Assembly: GCF_004328625.1 (NCBI RefSeq)
Contig: NZ_CP032229.1
Coordinates: 2,418,001 to 2,482,000, forward strand
Direction: 5' to 3'
Origin: Streptomyces seoulensis
GTDB taxonomy: Bacteria > Actinomycetota > Actinomycetes > Streptomycetales > Streptomycetaceae
Length of the DNA: 64,000 bases
The translations under genes were made by a program, and so were the position numbers. This document shows, piece by piece, positions 60,516 through 64,000 of this stretch (the first letter of the stretch is position 1; every line of letters begins with the position of its first letter). The notes under the pieces were generated by a model. The model made no database searches. It worked only from the letters and a program-made list of their open reading frames with translations, and was not told the DNA's origin.

Positions 60516-61820
60516 TCAGGTGTTCCAGGTGCGGGTGCGCGCCGGGAGGCCCGACGTGCCGGTCTCCGGGGTGCGGACGGCGAGGACCTGGTTGACGCCG
60601 ATCTGGTTGCGCTCGAAGGCCAGCGCCGAGGCCGCCATGTACAGCCGCCACACCCGGGCCCGGCCGAACCCGGCGAGCCGGGTGGCGCGGGCCCAGTCGC
60701 CCTCCAGGTTGGTCACCCAGGCGCGCAGGGTGCGGGCGTAGTGCTCGCGCAGCGACTCCACGTCCCGCACCTCGAACCCGGCGCGCTCCAGCATGGTGAC
60801 GGTGGTGCCGAGCGGGGCGAGTTCGCCGTCGGGGAAGACGTAGGAGTCGATGAAGGCGTCCACCTCGTACGCCGTCTCGTCCTGCTGGGGGCGGCGGGCG
60901 ATCTGGTGGTTGAGCAGGCGTCCGCCGGGCTTCAGCAGGCCGTACAGGTCGCGGGCGTACTCCAGGTAGCGTTCGGCGCCGACGTGTTCGGCCATGCCGA
61001 TGGAGGAGATCGCGTCGTAGGGGCCGTCGCGGACGTCGCGGTAGTCCTGGACGCGGATCTCGACGCGGTCGGTGAGGCCCTCGTCGGCGACGCGCTTGCG
61101 GGCGAAGGCGGCCTGCTCCTGGGAGAGGGTGACGCCGACGACGCTCACCCCGTGCTCGCGGGCGGCGTGCACGGCCATCGAGCCCCAGCCGCAGCCCACG
61201 TCCAGCAGCCGCTGACCGGGCTTCAGACCGAGCTTGCGACAGACGAGTTCGAGCTTGTCGCGCTGGGCGGTCTCCAGCGAAACGCCTTCCTCCGGGGCCT
61301 CCCAGTAGGCGCAGGAGTACACCATGGACGGGCCGAGGACGAGGGCGTAGAAGTCGTTGCCCACGTCGTAGTGGTGGCTGATGGCCCGCTTGTCGGTGCG
61401 GCGGGTGTGCAGATGGCGCCGTCTGCGGACCTCCTCGCGCGGCGGGGCGGGCGGCAGCGGCGGACCGACGAGCCGGATCAGGTCGCGGACGGCGGCCCGC
61501 GCGGCGGGGTCGCGCACGGTGTCGGCGAGGGAGCGGCCGCCGCCCTCGTCGTCGTGCTCCCACAGCAGGCCGGCCATGGCGCCGAGGGCGGTGTAGAGAT
61601 CGCCCTCGATGTCCAGGTCCCCGGCCACCCAGGCGCGGGCCATGCCCAGTTCGCCCGGCTTGAACAGCATGCGGCGCAGGGCGCGCCGGTTGCGCACGAC
61701 GATCACGGGGGCCCCCGGCGGCCCGGCCTGGGAGCCGTCCCAGGCACGTACCCGCACCGGGAGGGGGGCTCCCAGCAGTTGTTCGGCGACACTCACCAAG
61801 CGCGACGCGGCGTCGGCCAT
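60516..61820 (-). CDS. cyclopropane-fatty-acyl-phospholipid synthase-like methyltransferase
   Basis: A 434-residue SAM-dependent enzyme. The N-terminal ~130 residues are the lipid-facing domain of CFA synthases. ISHHYDVGNDFYALVLGPSM (about residues 145-164) and YSCAYW are family motifs, DVGCGWGSMAVHAA is SAM motif I, and MAEHVGAERY is in the active site. It transfers a methylene or methyl group from SAM to unsaturated phospholipid chains. The ATG at 61820 follows GGAGGTG. Product (cyclopropane or branched methyl) is not determined by sequence alone. Confidence 0.9.
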   Translation of the reverse strand: MADAASRLVSVAEQLLGAPLPVRVRAWDGSQAGPPGAPVIVVRNRRALRRMLFKPGELGMARAWVAGDLDIEGDLYTALGAMAGLLWEHDDEGGGRSLADTVRDPAARAAVRDLIRLVGPPLPPAPPREEVRRRRHLHTRRTDKRAISHHYDVGNDFYALVLGPSMVYSCAYWEAPEEGVSLETAQRDKLELVCRKLGLKPGQRLLDVGCGWGSMAVHAAREHGVSVVGVTLSQEQAAFARKRVADEGLTDRVEIRVQDYRDVRDGPYDAISSIGMAEHVGAERYLEYARDLYGLLKPGGRLLNHQIARRPQQDETAYEVDAFIDSYVFPDGELAPLGTTVTMLERAGFEVRDVESLREHYARTLRAWVTNLEGDWARATRLAGFGRARVWRLYMAASALAFERNQIGVNQVLAVRTPETGTSGLPARTRTWNT

Positions 61821-61940
61821 GACGCACACCTCCAAGACGACGATCCCGGATGTCCGTTACCACGTAAACACCGCGCCGTACCCGGCACAGTCCCGCATTG
61901 GGGTTACGACAGGGCAAAACAGGGGGCGCGGCCGGGAACG

Positions 61941-61982
61941 CCGAAGGACCTCCCGCACCACGGATGGCGGAAGGTCCTTCGG
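61941..61982. terminator. terminator hairpin
   Basis: A stem of about 15 bp (CCGAAGGACC...GGTCCTTCGG with one internal mismatch) between ndh and the methyltransferase gene, on the same strand. Confidence 0.75.
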
Positions 61983-62012
61983 GTCGGACAGGGTGAGGAT
62001 GCTGACAGGAGG

Positions 62013-63395
62013 TCAGCTGGCCTTGGCCTTCTCCTCGGTCTTCGGCGCGGCGGCGACCGGGGCGGGCTTGGCGGCCTCGTAGAACTCCTCGCGCGGGTGC
62101 TCCATGGCGCCGAGGGCGACGACCTCGCGCTTGAGGAACATGCCGAGGGTCCAGTCCGCGAAGACGCGGATCTTGCGGTTGAAGGTCGGCATGGCCATAC
62201 CGTGGTAACCGCGGTGCATGTACCAGGCGAGACGGCCCTTGAGCTTGATCTTCATCTTGCCCATGACGATCATCGCCACGCCCTTGTGCAGGCCGAGACC
62301 CGCGACGGCACCCTTGTTGGCGTGCTCGTAGTCCTTCTGCGGGAAGCCCCGCATGCCGGAGACCACGTTGTCGCCGAGGACCTTGGCCTGGCGCAGCGCG
62401 TGCTGGGCGTTCGGCGGGCACCAGGCGTTCTCGTTGCCCGCCTTGCGGCCGACGAGGTCGGGCACCTGGGCGTTGTCGCCGGCGGCCCAGATGTAGTCGG
62501 TGCCCTGGACCTGGAGGGTCGGGGCGCAGTCGACGTGGCCGCGCGGGCCGAGGGGCAGGCCGAAGCGGGTGAGGGCCGGGTTGGGCTTGACGCCCGCGGT
62601 CCAGACGATCGTGTCGGAGTCGACCTCGAGGCCGTTCTTCAGCACGACGTGGCCGTCGACGCAGGAGTCCATCGAGGTGGAGAGGTAGATCTCCACACCG
62701 CGGCTCTCCAGGTGCTCCTTGCCGTACTGGCCGAGCTTGGGGCCGACCTCGGGGAGGATCTTGTCGGCGGCGTCGACCAGGACGAAGCGCATGTCCTCGC
62801 GGGACACGTTCTTGTAGTACTTGGCGGCGTCGCGGGCCATGTCCTCGACCTCGCCGATGGTCTCCGCGCCCGCGAAGCCACCGCCGATGAAGACGAAGGT
62901 GAGCGCCTTGCGGCGGATCTCCTCGTCGGTCGTGGAGTCGGCCTTGTCCAGCTGCTCCAGGACGTGGTTGCGCAGGCCGATGGCCTCCTCGATGCCCTTC
63001 ATGCCGATGCCCTGCTCGGCGAGGCCGGGGATCGGGAAGGTTCGCGAGACCGCGCCCATGGCGATGACCAGGTAGTCGAACGGCAGCTCGTACGCCTCGC
63101 CCACGAGGGGGGCGATCGTGGCGACCTTGCGGTCCTGGTCGATGGTGGTGACCCGGCCGGTGAGGACCTCCGCCTTCGGCAGCACGCGTCGCAGCGGTAC
63201 GACGACGTGGCGAGGGGAGATGTTGCCGGCGGCGGTTTCGGGGAGGAAGGGCTGGTAGGTCATGTACGACCGGGGGTCGACGACCGTGACGGTCGCCTCT
63301 CCGAAGCGCATCTTCTTGAGGATGCGCCGAGCTGCGTACAGGCCTACGTACCCACCGCCTACTACGAGGATCCTGGGACGCTCCGTGGTGCTCAT
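62013..63395 (-). CDS. ndh: type II NADH dehydrogenase
   Basis: A 460-residue NDH-2. FAD-binding VVGGGYVGLYAARRILKK (about residues 11-28), NAD-binding FIGGGFAGAETIGEVEDM (about 169-186) and IWAAGDNAQVPDL near residue 312 are all present. C-terminal helices (KIRVFADWTLGMFLKREVVA) give membrane contact. It passes electrons from NADH to the quinone pool without pumping protons. The ATG at 63395 follows the motif; the upstream open frame is shadow. Rex-like sites lie upstream, so expression probably follows the NADH/NAD+ ratio. Confidence 0.94.
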   Translation of the reverse strand: MSTTERPRILVVGGGYVGLYAARRILKKMRFGEATVTVVDPRSYMTYQPFLPETAAGNISPRHVVVPLRRVLPKAEVLTGRVTTIDQDRKVATIAPLVGEAYELPFDYLVIAMGAVSRTFPIPGLAEQGIGMKGIEEAIGLRNHVLEQLDKADSTTDEEIRRKALTFVFIGGGFAGAETIGEVEDMARDAAKYYKNVSREDMRFVLVDAADKILPEVGPKLGQYGKEHLESRGVEIYLSTSMDSCVDGHVVLKNGLEVDSDTIVWTAGVKPNPALTRFGLPLGPRGHVDCAPTLQVQGTDYIWAAGDNAQVPDLVGRKAGNENAWCPPNAQHALRQAKVLGDNVVSGMRGFPQKDYEHANKGAVAGLGLHKGVAMIVMGKMKIKLKGRLAWYMHRGYHGMAMPTFNRKIRVFADWTLGMFLKREVVALGAMEHPREEFYEAAKPAPVAAAPKTEEKAKAS

Positions 63396-63429
63396 GCCAT
63401 CGAGTATCCACCCGCCCCGAGGGGGTAGC

Positions 63430-63447
63430 TCGTGCGCCCCTTCACAA
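63430..63447. promoter_or_regulatory. degenerate Rex-like site near ndh start
   Basis: On the ndh strand: TTGTGAA-GGGG-CGCACGA. The first half matches the Rex half-site fully, the second in four of seven positions. It lies 35-52 bp upstream of the ndh ATG and just downstream of a possible -10 box. Confidence 0.4.
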
Positions 63448-63714
63448 GCTTGGAGAGGGGGTGTGTTATCCTCCGCCACTCGCGTGACGCAGGTCATGTT
63501 CACAAGGGGGAACCCCACGTGAACGGGGTGCGTTGTCAATGCCGCTTGAGCTGGCTTTCCGACCCCTCAGACCCCTCCCGCGACACCCCGCGCAGACGCT
63601 CCGGACACCCCGCCGAAACCCCGTCGCAATACGGTCGTGATCATGCTCCAGGGGCCGTCCGGGCCCCGAACGGGTCAATGCGGACCCTTGCGTCCCCCAC
63701 CGGGGCCGAATTCC

Positions 63715-63732
63715 TTGTGAAGAACTTCACGA
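63715..63732. promoter_or_regulatory. Rex operator-like palindrome
   Basis: TTGTGAA-GAAC-TTCACGA agrees with the Streptomyces Rex consensus TTGTGAA-N4-TTCACAA at all but one of the fixed bases. It is 320 bp upstream of ndh. Rex is the NADH/NAD+-sensing repressor of respiratory genes. Confidence 0.65.
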
Positions 63733-63870
63733 AGGTTGTCCCGAGACCCCCGCGAAGCGGCGTGTCAGCCGCCCCACGAGGGCGCTCAAACGTCGTCCCG
63801 GCTGCTCAGCCGCACACTACCGGACGGTAACAAGCCGTGCCGGTACGGCCGTCGGAGCGGTCGCGCGGGA

Positions 63871-64000
63871 TCAGGCGATGGACCACGCGATGCCGTCGAG
63901 GATGTCGTGCTCGCTGACGACGACCTCATCCGCGCCGATGCGCTCCATGATCGCGAGCAGCACGAGGGCGCCCGCGCCGATCACGTCCACCCGGCCGGGG
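63871..64000 (-). CDS. Ppx/GppA phosphatase family, 3' end (partial)
   Basis: The last 42 codons plus stop of a gene cut by the window edge. The reading GRVDVIGAGALVLLAIMER and VVVSEHDILDGIAWSIA is the characteristic end of actinobacterial exopolyphosphatase / pppGpp phosphatase proteins. It would hydrolyse polyphosphate or pppGpp. The codon at the window end is incomplete, so the 5' part lies outside. Confidence 0.85.
   Translation of the reverse strand, partial: PGRVDVIGAGALVLLAIMERIGADEVVVSEHDILDGIAWSIA

Larger units (their letters stand above)
63396..63870. other. 475-bp ndh upstream region
   Basis: It holds Rex-like sites (63430-63447 and 63715-63732) and a possible -10 box (GATAAC, complement of 63465-63470). 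A TTCACAA half-site is also found near 63499. I see no gene; the 132-residue open frame at 63432-63830 has no family motif. Confidence 0.55.

Noticed and set aside
63432..63830. 132-residue frame upstream of ndh
   Set aside because: No motif, mixed low-complexity composition, and it overlaps the Rex-like sites and ndh promoter region.

Overview
The window is about 64 kb of very GC-rich DNA with strong third-position G+C bias, frequent GTG starts and many short operons. This is typical of Streptomyces. Supporting markers are a tRNA-Leu with a UAA anticodon (bldA), coenzyme F420 biosynthesis genes, a SigB-type sigma factor with partner-switching proteins, roadblock/LC7 proteins and a Rex-like site near a type II NADH dehydrogenase. 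From memory the gene order resembles the central chromosome of S. coelicolor; no search was run. No phage, transposase, CRISPR array or rRNA gene was seen, so this is mostly core chromosome.

Layout. 0.1-4 kb: a cysteine dioxygenase-like gene, the F420 pair cofD-fbiB and a HhH-GPD DNA glycosylase. 4-19 kb: a cell-envelope region with five LytR-CpsA-Psr (LCP) ligases, a nucleotide-sugar synthase, a GT2 glycosyltransferase, UDP-glucose dehydrogenase, a thioesterase and an acyl-CoA dehydrogenase. A 69-bp palindrome sits at the end of the second LCP gene. 19-22 kb: small regulatory units, namely a CGNR regulator facing a VOC protein, a YefM-YoeB toxin-antitoxin pair, and a MerR regulator facing an Old Yellow Enzyme. 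22-27.5 kb: dipeptidase, purE-purK, a GtrA protein and a two-component system. 28-32.5 kb: a POT peptide transporter, a small secreted protein, and an anti-sigma / anti-anti-sigma / sigma factor locus. 32.5-38 kb: a translationally coupled histidine-degradation operon (hutU, an AllC-like M20 amidohydrolase, hutF, hutI) behind a palindromic operator.

38-45 kb: a diaminopimelate-decarboxylase-like enzyme, then four genes encoding three roadblock/LC7 proteins and one PATAN/DUF4388-like protein without a GTPase, then RpiR and MocR regulators and a LysE exporter. The first roadblock gene carries the only in-frame TTA codon I found in the window, and the tRNA that reads it (bldA) is about 17 kb away. 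45-52 kb: cystathionine beta-synthase, an SGNH hydrolase, a thiolase, small unknown genes and a Bax-inhibitor-1 protein.

52-56.5 kb is the most unusual region. Two tandem, nearly identical ~70-residue peptides without cysteine lie upstream of a polytopic HEFGH metalloprotease-like protein (M50 type) that appears to have a PqqD-like N-terminal domain. A secreted four-cysteine protein follows. A divergent XRE regulator and a tandem TGTCCAA operator lie in front. It looks like a small ribosomally made peptide system whose modifying enzyme, if any, is not recognisable. 56.6-64 kb: bldA, an ABC transporter of the MacB/FtsX type, a cyclopropane-fatty-acid-synthase-like methyltransferase, type II NADH dehydrogenase with Rex-like sites, and the 3' end of a Ppx/GppA phosphatase gene.
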